Source of the DNA: Methanothrix sp.
GTDB lineage: Archaea > Halobacteriota > Methanosarcinia > Methanotrichales > Methanotrichaceae
Reading direction: 5' to 3'
Length of the DNA: 6,492 nucleotides
Assembly: GCA_003162615.1 (NCBI GenBank)
Contig: PMNG01000088.1
Location: 12,290 to 18,781, forward strand
Shown: piece by piece, positions 1 through 5,229 of the stretch
Layout of the letters: each line of letters opens with the position of its first letter
Numbering within the stretch: position 1 is the first letter of the stretch
Notes under the pieces: model-generated
What the model was told of the DNA's origin: nothing
The model's input: the letters and a program-made list of their open reading frames with translations, nothing else
The model's database searches: none
Made by a program: the position numbers and the translations under genes

Positions 1-1
1 C

Positions 2-352
2 GCTGCGCCACTCAGGTACTACATATACAAGGCCGCGACCATCACAGCCGCCAATGCAACTAACGCAACGACCCCAGCCGCCGCAGCAGCTAACGTAACC
101 GCTGCTCAGGCCGCTCAGACACAGGCAACTGAGAACGTCACCAATGCAAAAGCAGCTCAGAACGCCAGCAATGCCGCCGCAGCTTCAGCAGCCGCAGCTC
201 CAGCAGCAAACGCAACGAAGCCAGCAAACGTGACAAAGCCAGCAAACGCAACTGCACCAGCAGCAGCCACTAAGACCCCCGGATTCGAGGGCATCTTCGC
301 CATAACAGGCCTCATGGCAGTGGCTTACCTGGTACTTGGCAGAAAGCAGTAG
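2..352 (+). CDS. C-terminal part of a secreted PGF-CTERM surface protein
   Basis: The 5' end lies outside the window; frame 2 is open from the first base to TAG at 350-352, giving 116 residues. Residues 11-92 form a low-complexity Ala/Asn/Thr/Pro/Gln-rich stretch with eight N-X-S/T sequons (Asn 18, 21, 31, 45, 54, 70, 76, 82), including the near-repeat KPANVT-KPANAT. Then come PGF (93-95), a hydrophobic segment (about 97-112) and a basic tail RKQ. That order is the PGF-CTERM signal recognised by archaeosortase A, which in studied haloarchaea removes the tail and allows lipid anchoring at the cell surface. I infer an exported protein held by a lipid, with a glycosylated stalk spanning the cell envelope. 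The functional domain is upstream and unseen, so no specific role is given. The skewed composition could suggest a non-coding repeat, but the intact sorting signal in frame and a terminator just after the stop argue for a real gene. Confidence 0.88.
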   Translation, partial: AAPLRYYIYKAATITAANATNATTPAAAAANVTAAQAAQTQATENVTNAKAAQNASNAAAASAAAAPAANATKPANVTKPANATAPAAATKTPGFEGIFAITGLMAVAYLVLGRKQ

Positions 353-364
353 ATAGACAAAACC

Positions 365-404
365 CTGGAGAGACAAAAACTCTCCAGAACCCTCTTTCTT
401 TTTT
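365..404 (+). terminator. Hairpin plus T-tract terminator of the PGF-CTERM gene
   Basis: A perfect 8-bp inverted repeat, CTGGAGAG (365-372) and CTCTCCAG (380-387), encloses the 7-base loop ACAAAAA. A T-rich run with six consecutive T at 399-404 follows. It starts 13 bases after the stop codon. Archaeal RNA polymerase terminates mainly at T-tracts, so the T run may be the active part and the hairpin may mainly stabilise the 3' end. Confidence 0.7.
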
Positions 405-503
405 GTGTCTTGAACTAACACCTAGTCAGATGGTTTTTTGGCGACCAATGACTATATCGGCTTTCCTTCACTCCCTTAGAATTCAATCTAGTCAAGGGGA
501 ACA

Positions 504-516
504 AATCTATAATAAG
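504..516 (+). promoter_or_regulatory. Possible TATA box of amrS in the 353-570 gap
   Basis: The AT-rich block AATCTATAATAAG is the best TATA-like site in the 218-base gap between the terminator region and amrS. With the usual archaeal spacing of about 27 bases, transcription would start near 537 and leave a leader of roughly 34 bases containing the ribosome binding site. Several other AT-rich stretches lie nearby (about 529-553), so the choice is tentative. I see no RNA gene in this gap. Confidence 0.35.
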
Positions 517-559
517 CAATAATGCCATCATTAATTAGAGAAGTAACAATAAACACTGT

Positions 560-565
560 GGTGAT
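560..565 (+). promoter_or_regulatory. Ribosome binding site of amrS
   Basis: GGTGAT matches the archaeal anti-Shine-Dalgarno sequence at the 16S rRNA 3' end and ends five bases before the ATG at 571. This supports that start. Confidence 0.7.
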
Positions 566-570
566 GACCA

Positions 571-1587
571 ATGGCCAAAGAAAGCACTCGGGCGGCACAG
601 TTCTGGAGCAAGGTGGATGGGGACGCACAGTGTATCCTCTGTCACCAGGAATGTAGGGTAAAACCGGGCAAGCGAGGATTATGCGGAGTGCGGGAGAACC
701 AGGACGGAGCCCTGATGACCCTTGTGTATGGCAACCTAATAGCTGCCAACGTAGATCCCATAGAGAAGAAGCCCTTTTACCATTTTCTGCCAGGAAGCCA
801 GGCCTACTCGATAGCCACCATGGGCTGCAACTTTCGGTGTCTTCACTGTCAGAATGCAGATATCTCTCAGACTCCTAAAGAGACCGGCAAAATAACTGGC
901 CAGTACGTCTCTCCTGAGGAGGTGGTTGCCCAGGCCAAGGAATACGGATGCCAATCCATCGCCTATACCTACACCGAGCCAACTATGTTCTTCGAGTACG
1001 CCTACGATGTATCGGTGCTTGCCAAAGAGAGCGGCTTGAAGAACGTCTTCGTGAGCAATGGATACACCGGCGAGGAGGCTGCCAAGAAGATCATGCCCAT
1101 TCTTGATGCCAACAACATAGACCTGAAAGGCGATGATGAATTCTACAAACGGGTCTGCGGAGCCAGGCTGGAACCTGTGAAGCACAACATCGAGCTGATG
1201 TGGGGCGCTGGCGTCTGGGTGGAGGTCACTACATTGATCATTCCAGGATATAACGATTCTGAGGAGCAGCTTAGAGGAATCGCAAAGTTCATCGCAGGAG
1301 TGAGTCCTGACATGCCCTGGCATGTCTCCGGCTTTTACCCCATGTACAAGCTAAGGGACGCTCCGTCAACAGGTATCGAGGCTCTTAGGAGAGGTGTACG
1401 TATAGGGCATGAGGCTGGACTAAAGTACGTCTACGCAGGAAACGTTCCCGGGGAGAACGAAGACACCAAATGCCCGGCGTGCGGTGAGACGCTGGTTGAG
1501 CGGTCTTCTTACCGAGTAATGAAGAACTCTGTTGTCGATGGTCACTGCCCCAAATGCGGTGCTGCCATTGCCGGAGTTTGGGCCTGA
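571..1587 (+). CDS. amrS: AmmeMemoRadiSam system radical SAM enzyme (AmrS)
   Basis: 338 residues, full length for the family. The radical SAM iron-sulfur motif CxxxCxxC is Cys86, Cys90 and Cys93 (MGCNFRCLHCQN), which should bind a [4Fe-4S] cluster that cleaves S-adenosylmethionine. An N-terminal cysteine group (Cys21, 24, 28, 38) comes before it. A C-terminal zinc-ribbon-like pair follows (Cys301/304 and Cys326/329), and the protein ends in GVWA, close to the usual family ending. Other conserved-looking blocks are YTYTEPTMFFEY and the VSNGY segment. The protein is related to pyruvate formate-lyase activases, but the extra cysteine groups point to AmrS. The family usually occurs with AMMECR1-like and Memo-like proteins; neither is in this window, and its substrate is not known to me. 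The start is supported by GGTGAT five bases upstream. The 3' end lies three bases from the proposed end of a TnpB element but is intact. Confidence 0.93.
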   Translation: MAKESTRAAQFWSKVDGDAQCILCHQECRVKPGKRGLCGVRENQDGALMTLVYGNLIAANVDPIEKKPFYHFLPGSQAYSIATMGCNFRCLHCQNADISQTPKETGKITGQYVSPEEVVAQAKEYGCQSIAYTYTEPTMFFEYAYDVSVLAKESGLKNVFVSNGYTGEEAAKKIMPILDANNIDLKGDDEFYKRVCGARLEPVKHNIELMWGAGVWVEVTTLIIPGYNDSEEQLRGIAKFIAGVSPDMPWHVSGFYPMYKLRDAPSTGIEALRRGVRIGHEAGLKYVYAGNVPGENEDTKCPACGETLVERSSYRVMKNSVVDGHCPKCGAAIAGVWA

Positions 1588-1720
1588 CCGTGAACACTCC
1601 CTGCCTAAGGGCAAGGGCTTCTATCGCCTTTGCGAAGAGATTGTGTTCCCAATCTCAGAATATTGATAGCCGCATTCAGATCTCTATCCATTGACAGCTC
1701 GCACTGACGACAGCTGTGGA
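1570..1720 (-). ncRNA. Putative omega-RNA (reRNA) of TnpB, overlapping the tnpB 3' end
   Basis: TnpB nucleases use an RNA made from the 3' end of tnpB and the element's right end, with the guide taken from the DNA just outside. Two hairpins fit here. A perfect 7-bp stem pairs 1637-1643 with 1650-1656 around a 6-base loop. A 7-bp stem with one bulged base (1614) pairs 1599-1605 with 1610-1617 around a 4-base loop that overlaps the tnpB stop codon. After the right end at 1590, the minus-strand bases 1589 to 1570 would be the guide; they lie over the amrS stop codon and last codons. The 5' limit (1720) is a rough estimate, and expression is not shown by sequence alone. Confidence 0.5.
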
Positions 1721-2777
1721 TCCTATCAGATAGCGATTTTTCAACCAAGATACCACAACGAGAGCACATCTTAGACGTATTTTTTGGCTCCACCAGAACC
1801 ACCCTCGAACCGGCGCTTGCAGCCTTGTAGGAGGTGATGGTCACTAGCATATTCCATGCTACGTCTGAGATGCTTTTTGCCAGGCTGTGATTATGTAGCA
1901 TACCTTTGATGTTCAAATCCTCGAAGCAAACTGTACTAAATCGGTTAACCAGCATCCGGCTAGTTTGATGAGCAAATTCATATCGCTTATTAGCTATCCT
2001 TTCGTGGATTTGTTGGACCACCTTGAGGGCTTTCTTTCGCTCATAAGTCCCCTTTGGGGCCTTCGACAGTCTTCTTTGTGCGCTTGTAAGCTCCTTCTCC
2101 TCGGTTCTGAAGAACCTCGGGTTCTCTATCTTCTCGCCGTTGGAGAGGGTTGCAAAACTTTCCAAGCCTACATCGATTCCAACCACTGATCCATCTTTCC
2201 AAGGTGGTAGTGGAACATCATCGGTTTCAACGGAGAAGCATGCAAACCATTTACCTGTAGCAGATCTTCGAATAGTCAGCCGCTTGATCCTGCCATCTAT
2301 CTGGCGATGTAGCTTGATCTTGATATCACCGATCTTGGATAAATGAAGTTTACCCTCATCAATCTTGAAGCCAAATTGCGGATACGTGAAGGAATCATAC
2401 CATCCTTTACCGCGAAAGCGGGGGTAACCAGGTTCCTCTCCAGACTTAACTCTCCTGAAAAATGCTTTTAAGGCAAGATCTACTCGTTCCTGTACGTTTT
2501 GAAGAACCTGGGAGAACACATCCCCAAGCTCCTGCTTTTCAACCTTCCAGCTTGGAATGAGGTTATGGGTTTCATACTTCGATACAGATCGATGCTGGTT
2601 CTCCCAAGCATTCTTTCTGTATGCCAAAGTTTGATTGTATGTCCAGCAACACAAATCCAGCGTTCGCCCCATCATAGTTCTTTGAGATTTCGTTGGATAG
2701 AGCCTGAATTTGTATGTCTTATGCAATATCAGACTAAATGCTCTAATAGCATAAATAGGTATCTCCAGAGGTGTCAT
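1605..2777 (-). CDS. tnpB: TnpB RNA-guided endonuclease (IS200/IS605 family)
   Basis: 390 residues as drawn, within the usual TnpB range. The N-terminal KTYKFRLYPTKSQ (20-32) is the typical family opening. The RuvC-like nuclease residues all appear present: Asp202 in GIDVGL, Glu286 in FEDLNI and the DRD at 364-366 in DRDLNAAINI. The four zinc-finger cysteines are Cys338, 341, 356 and 359. The reading frame has no break, so the nuclease is probably functional. TnpB is the ancestor-like relative of Cas12; with its RNA it cuts DNA matching the guide next to a short target motif, which helps keep the element in place. The drawn ATG adds about 17 residues before the family opening and lacks a clear ribosome binding site. 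TTG at codon 18 (2724-2726) would give a more standard N-terminus, and a TATA-like TTTATGC lies about 25 bases before it. The gene looks more AT-rich than its neighbours, fitting acquired DNA. It is convergent with amrS, stop to stop 17 bases apart. Confidence 0.92.
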   Translation of the reverse strand: MTPLEIPIYAIRAFSLILHKTYKFRLYPTKSQRTMMGRTLDLCCWTYNQTLAYRKNAWENQHRSVSKYETHNLIPSWKVEKQELGDVFSQVLQNVQERVDLALKAFFRRVKSGEEPGYPRFRGKGWYDSFTYPQFGFKIDEGKLHLSKIGDIKIKLHRQIDGRIKRLTIRRSATGKWFACFSVETDDVPLPPWKDGSVVGIDVGLESFATLSNGEKIENPRFFRTEEKELTSAQRRLSKAPKGTYERKKALKVVQQIHERIANKRYEFAHQTSRMLVNRFSTVCFEDLNIKGMLHNHSLAKSISDVAWNMLVTITSYKAASAGSRVVLVEPKNTSKMCSRCGILVEKSLSDRIHSCRQCELSMDRDLNAAINILRLGTQSLRKGDRSPCP

Positions 2778-2803
2778 AATGGTCAGACTCCGCTTTCATC
2801 CAG

Positions 2804-2821
2804 TTCCAGCTAACGCTGGAA
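2804..2821. repeat. Inverted repeat, likely left-end hairpin of the TnpB element
   Basis: TTCCAGC (2804-2810) and GCTGGAA (2815-2821) form a perfect 7-bp stem with a 4-base loop, 27 bases upstream of the tnpB ATG. IS605-type left ends carry one such hairpin recognised by TnpA. A role as a ribBA upstream terminator is less likely because no T-tract follows on either strand. Confidence 0.5.
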
Positions 2822-2840
2822 TTCTCGTCAATTCTCCGAG

Positions 2841-2874
2841 TTAACACTAGCCTGAAGACTGAGGTCTTCCAGCC
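2841..2874 (-). repeat. Right-end-like sequence, possible relic of a second TnpB element
   Basis: On the minus strand this stretch contains GAAGAC-CTCA-GTCTTC (6-bp stem, 2854-2869) followed by AGGCTAGTGTTAAC. By hand alignment it matches the proposed right end of the resident element (1590-1620) at about 22 of 29 ungapped positions. The match includes the leading GAAG, the shared CTT and AGGC blocks, and the trailing AGTGTT-AC. No tnpB fragment lies next to it on the ribBA side. It could be a solo end, part of the resident element's left end, or an ordinary hairpin between genes. Confidence 0.4.
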
Positions 2875-2889
2875 CAACGCTCCTGACCA

Positions 2890-2901
2890 TAAATTTAAGT
2901 A
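2890..2901 (+). promoter_or_regulatory. TATA box of ribBA, placing the start at the ATG (leaderless)
   Basis: The block TAAATTTAAGTA is a good archaeal TATA element. The centre of TTTAAGTA (2894-2901) is about 27 bases before the ATG at 2925, the usual distance to the transcription start. No Shine-Dalgarno match precedes that ATG. Both facts point to a leaderless mRNA. If the TnpB limits are right, this promoter lies outside the element and belongs to ribBA itself. Confidence 0.6.
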
Positions 2902-2924
2902 TCTTACGTACCGGTCGATCTAAC

Positions 2925-4127
2925 ATGCCATTTTGCAGCGTCGAAGAGGCTATTGAAGAATTGAAGAAGGGAAACTTCATAATCGTGCTGGACGACGAAT
3001 CCAGGGAGAATGAAGGCGACCTGATCATAGCTGCGGAGAAGGTCACTCCTGAGGCAATCAACTTCATGGCCAGGTACGCCCGCGGGCTGATATGCATGCC
3101 CATGACTGCCGAGCGGCTGGATGAGATCGATCTTTCTCTCATGACCGCTCACAACACAGAGTCTATGGGAACCGCCTTCACTGTATCAGTGGACGCCAGG
3201 CACAACACTACTACCGGCATCTCTGCCTTTGACCGAGCTACTACCATTCGAACGCTTATAGACCCGGCCACTACCAGGAACGATCTGGTCACTCCAGGCC
3301 ATCTCTTTCCCCTGCGGGCAAAAGACGGTGGTGTGCTCAGAAGAGCCGGCCACACCGAGGCGTGCATAGACTTTGCGAGGCTGGCAGGTCTGTACCCCGC
3401 TGGGGCGATATGCGAGATAATGGCAGACGACGGCACAATGGCCCGGCTTCCTCAACTGGAGAGTTTCGCTGCGGAGCACGGCATAAAAATGGTCACAACC
3501 GAGAGCCTGATCAGGTACAGGATGAAGAGGGAAAAATTGATCCAAAAGGTGGCCGAGGTCAGCATGCCCACCGAGTATGGGGATTTCAGGGCCGTGGGCT
3601 ACGAGTCCGTGATAGACGGCCAGTGCCACGTTGCTCTGGTTGCAGGCGATCCCACGGCCGATGATGCCCTGGTGAGAGTGCATTCAGAATGTCTCACGGG
3701 CGACGTTTTTCGGTCCAAGCGCTGCGATTGTGGGGAGCAGCTTTGTCGCGCTCTGCAGCTAATCAGCGAGAACAGGAATGGCGTTCTGCTATACATGCAC
3801 CAGGAGGGCAGGGGAATTGGCCTCGCTAACAAGCTCCGGGCCTACATGCTCCAGGACCAGGGCAGCGATACAGTTGAGGCCAACCGAAAGCTGGGGTATC
3901 CAGCAGACCTTCGGGACTACGGAGTCGGAGCCCAGATCCTGGTAGACTTAGGCGTGAAAGAGATGAGGTTGCTCACCAACAACCCACGAAAGATAATCGG
4001 CCTGGAGGGGTATGGCTTAAAAATAAAGGAAAGGGTGCCCCTGGAAATCGCTCCCAACAACGTGAACAGGCGTTATCTGGAGACCAAGAGGGATAAGTTG
4101 CACCATCTCCTCCTCCAGCAAGAATGA
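2925..4127 (+). CDS. ribBA: Bifunctional DHBP synthase / GTP cyclohydrolase II
   Basis: 400 residues with two domains. Residues 1-200 are 3,4-dihydroxy-2-butanone 4-phosphate synthase (RibB), which makes a four-carbon riboflavin precursor from ribulose 5-phosphate. The acidic active-site loop DDESRENEGD is at 23-32, RPxx-type TPGHLFPLRA at 123-132 and GGVLRRAGHTEA at 135-146. Residues about 205-400 are GTP cyclohydrolase II (RibA), which opens GTP to the pyrimidine precursor. Its zinc cysteines are Cys256, Cys267 and Cys269 (SECLTGD...RCDCG). HQEGRGIGLANK is at 292-303, the expected catalytic Asp/Arg pair is in DLR at 328-330, and LTNNP is at 350-354. Both halves look intact. The enzyme is cytosolic and feeds flavins and, in methanogens, the deazaflavin of F420. 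Many euryarchaea use GTP cyclohydrolase III instead, so this fusion is probably a bacterial acquisition. The start is supported by the family N-terminus and the TATA spacing. Its stop directly abuts the hsp20 stop. Confidence 0.95.
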   Translation: MPFCSVEEAIEELKKGNFIIVLDDESRENEGDLIIAAEKVTPEAINFMARYARGLICMPMTAERLDEIDLSLMTAHNTESMGTAFTVSVDARHNTTTGISAFDRATTIRTLIDPATTRNDLVTPGHLFPLRAKDGGVLRRAGHTEACIDFARLAGLYPAGAICEIMADDGTMARLPQLESFAAEHGIKMVTTESLIRYRMKREKLIQKVAEVSMPTEYGDFRAVGYESVIDGQCHVALVAGDPTADDALVRVHSECLTGDVFRSKRCDCGEQLCRALQLISENRNGVLLYMHQEGRGIGLANKLRAYMLQDQGSDTVEANRKLGYPADLRDYGVGAQILVDLGVKEMRLLTNNPRKIIGLEGYGLKIKERVPLEIAPNNVNRRYLETKRDKLHHLLLQQE

Positions 4128-4631
4128 TCAATCTATAGTTATGCGTTTCCTGGAGGTGACCATCTCCTTAGGAAGGGTAATCTCCAGCACGCCATCGGCC
4201 AGCCTTGCCTTGGCCTCTTCGTTTTTTACCGCCACGGGCATCTTGACCGTCCGCTCGAACCTGGAATAGCTGCGTTCGCGCTTGTGGTAACCCTTCTCCT
4301 CGGTTTCTGTCACAGCCGTGCGCTTTGCGCTGACCCGCAGCTCATCATCGGTGACTGATATTTCCACGTCTTTTTTGTCCACCCCAGGTAGGTCCATGCT
4401 GACTACAACGGAGTCGTCGGTCTCCTTTACGTCGGCAAGGGGAACCATGACATCACCTTCGCCGATATCGGACTCGGCCATGATCTCGCTCATTCGCTGT
4501 TGGATCTTCTGCATCTCGTCCATGTACTTGGACTCAAGGTCTGTCAGACCAAGGTCTTGCATGAGCCTATTCATTCGCTTCTGAAGGCGCCTAATCTCGT
4601 CCGTCGATATCAAATTGGTCAATCCAATCAC
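4128..4631 (-). CDS. Small heat-shock protein, HSP20 / alpha-crystallin family
   Basis: 167 residues. A charged, helix-prone N-terminal arm (about 9-55) with coiled-coil-like spacing comes before the alpha-crystallin domain (about 62-155). The conserved block ADGVLEITLPK is at 145-155, and a C-terminal I-x-I motif (Ile164-Thr-Ile166) is present; this motif usually docks neighbouring subunits in the oligomer. Such proteins are ATP-independent chaperones that hold unfolding proteins in the cytosol. The start drawn is GTG at 4629-4631. That GTG lies inside the GGTGAT-type ribosome binding sequence, so either the mRNA is leaderless and starts at GTG, or translation starts at TTG codon 4 (4620-4622), four bases after GGTGAT. 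The TATA site places transcription start near 4632. tsr3 lies upstream on the same strand with a 36-base gap, but hsp20 appears to have its own promoter. Confidence 0.93.
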   Translation of the reverse strand: MIGLTNLISTDEIRRLQKRMNRLMQDLGLTDLESKYMDEMQKIQQRMSEIMAESDIGEGDVMVPLADVKETDDSVVVSMDLPGVDKKDVEISVTDDELRVSAKRTAVTETEEKGYHKRERSYSRFERTVKMPVAVKNEEAKARLADGVLEITLPKEMVTSRKRITID

Positions 4632-4655
4632 CCCTAATAGATAAGCGTGGACAAG

Positions 4656-4668
4656 TTATATTTCTTTC
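4656..4668 (-). promoter_or_regulatory. BRE/TATA promoter of hsp20
   Basis: On the minus strand GAAAG-AAATATAA is a purine-rich BRE followed by a TATA box. Its centre is about 27 bases before position 4632, one base ahead of the GTG start. The site touches the tsr3 stop codon (4668-4670), so hsp20 can be transcribed separately from tsr3. I see no clear heat-shock operator palindrome. Confidence 0.6.
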
Positions 4669-5165
4669 TATAGATATCCGGCTTGAATCTTGACAACCTC
4701 TGATGAGTCTTTGGCGCAAGCGTACTCAGCCAGGGGCTCCCTGTTCAGCTCCAGGAAGACGTGGCCCCAGGAGAACTTCGACAGTATCGCCTCGGCCTGT
4801 TGCGACATCCCCAGGATCACCAGAGCTGCTGCCAAGGCTTCCACTGTGGAAAGCTTGAACGGCTTGCCGAAATTGACCGGATTAGCGGCCACGAGAAAAG
4901 GCAATGCTCTCTCCTTGAGGGACAAACGCTGAAAAACCTCTTCTGCATGGGCCCAGCTGCAGTCCAGGGCAGCCAGCCCGTGCGCGTCCCTGTCTTCAGG
5001 AGAGAGGGCCTTCTCAGAGAAAGGGCTTAAGACCAGACAAGGCCGAAGATCGTTCATCCTTTTGGTCAGCCTAGCCAGGCCAAAGCGAGCCAGCTTCCTT
5101 CCGGTGCACTTCTTGGGATCGCACTGGTCGGCGTGATAGATCACCAGTTCCATTGATGACAACAT
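4668..5165 (-). CDS. tsr3: 16S rRNA aminocarboxypropyltransferase Tsr3
   Basis: 165 residues, typical for archaeal members (formerly DUF367). The family opening DPKKCTGRKLARFGLARL is at 16-33. LSPFSEKALSPED (46-58), ALDCSW (66-71), AANPVNFGKPFKLSTVEALA (93-112) and FSWGHVFLELN (131-141) follow. Tsr3 transfers the 3-amino-3-carboxypropyl group of S-adenosylmethionine to a hypermodified uridine or pseudouridine in the decoding region of small-subunit rRNA; the family is shared by archaea and eukaryotes. It acts in the cytosol late in ribosome assembly. Two starts are possible: ATG at 5163-5165 (drawn) and ATG at codon 5 (5151-5153). Relatives usually begin at the equivalent of MELVIYH, and a TTAATA box about 31 bases upstream fits the second ATG better, so I prefer codon 5. 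It is divergent from valS, which also serves translation. Confidence 0.93.
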   Translation of the reverse strand: MLSSMELVIYHADQCDPKKCTGRKLARFGLARLTKRMNDLRPCLVLSPFSEKALSPEDRDAHGLAALDCSWAHAEEVFQRLSLKERALPFLVAANPVNFGKPFKLSTVEALAAALVILGMSQQAEAILSKFSWGHVFLELNREPLAEYACAKDSSEVVKIQAGYL

Positions 5166-5170
5166 ACACC

Positions 5171-5187
5171 GATAATCCTATTAACAT
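5171..5187. promoter_or_regulatory. AT-rich core between divergent tsr3 and valS
   Basis: The 64-base gap between the two genes has one AT-rich block, GATAATCCTATTAACAT. Read on the plus strand, TATTAACA would start valS transcription near 5208, leaving a short leader with the ribosome binding site. Read on the minus strand, TTAATA would start tsr3 close to its second ATG. Overlapping core promoters are therefore likely. Neither TATA match is strong. Confidence 0.4.
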
Positions 5188-5217
5188 TGTGTTCGTCTCC
5201 CCTTCATCCAAAAAAGC

Positions 5218-5222
5218 AGGAG
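5218..5222 (+). promoter_or_regulatory. Ribosome binding site of valS
   Basis: AGGAG lies seven bases before the ATG at 5230 and supports that start over any internal one. Confidence 0.7.
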
Positions 5223-5229
5223 CAGTCTG

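Larger units (their letters stand above)
1590..2826 (-). mobile_element. TnpB-only element of the IS200/IS605 (IS1341-like) group
   Basis: The element holds tnpB and no tnpA transposase. On the minus strand the right end is a bulged hairpin (1599-1617) followed by AGTGTTCAC, the layout of IS605-type right ends; TTCAC ends at 1590. The left end is set by a 7-bp hairpin (2804-2821) and a TTGAC at 2827-2831 that resembles TTCAC and could be the target motif left outside the element. These limits give about 1237 bp. The right end is better supported than the left; an alternative left limit is TTAAC at 2841-2845. Elements of this kind make no target duplication, so none is expected. Movement would need a TnpA supplied from elsewhere in the genome. 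Confidence 0.55.

Noticed and set aside
61..270. CRISPR-like or tandem DNA repeat in the Ala/Asn-rich stretch
   Set aside because: The similarity comes from repeated GCA/AAC/ACN codons of a coding frame; there are no uniform repeats and spacers.
185..421. Minus-strand frame giving a cysteine- and tryptophan-rich 78-residue peptide
   Set aside because: It is the antisense shadow of the Ala/Asn-rich PGF-CTERM stalk; the odd composition follows from reversed GCA/GCC codons, and it runs through the terminator.
736..1323. Long minus-strand frame (195 residues) opposite amrS
   Set aside because: It lies wholly antisense to a clearly conserved radical SAM gene and shows no recognisable domain.
2499..2813. 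Plus-strand frame of 104 residues across the start of tnpB
   Set aside because: It is antisense to the conserved TnpB N-terminus, with a low-complexity serine tail and no recognised motif.
2854..2869. GAAGAC-TGAG-GTCTTC hairpin as a terminator for amrS
   Set aside because: No T-tract follows it on either strand, and it better resembles a TnpB right-end stem; a termination role in the ancestral locus cannot be fully excluded.
1583..2888. CCTGACC as a 7-bp direct repeat at 1583-1589 and 2882-2888, possibly a target duplication around the TnpB element
   Set aside because: IS605-type elements do not duplicate their target, the right copy is about 60 bases outside the proposed left end, and a third, inverted copy of the core (2781-2786) suggests chance.
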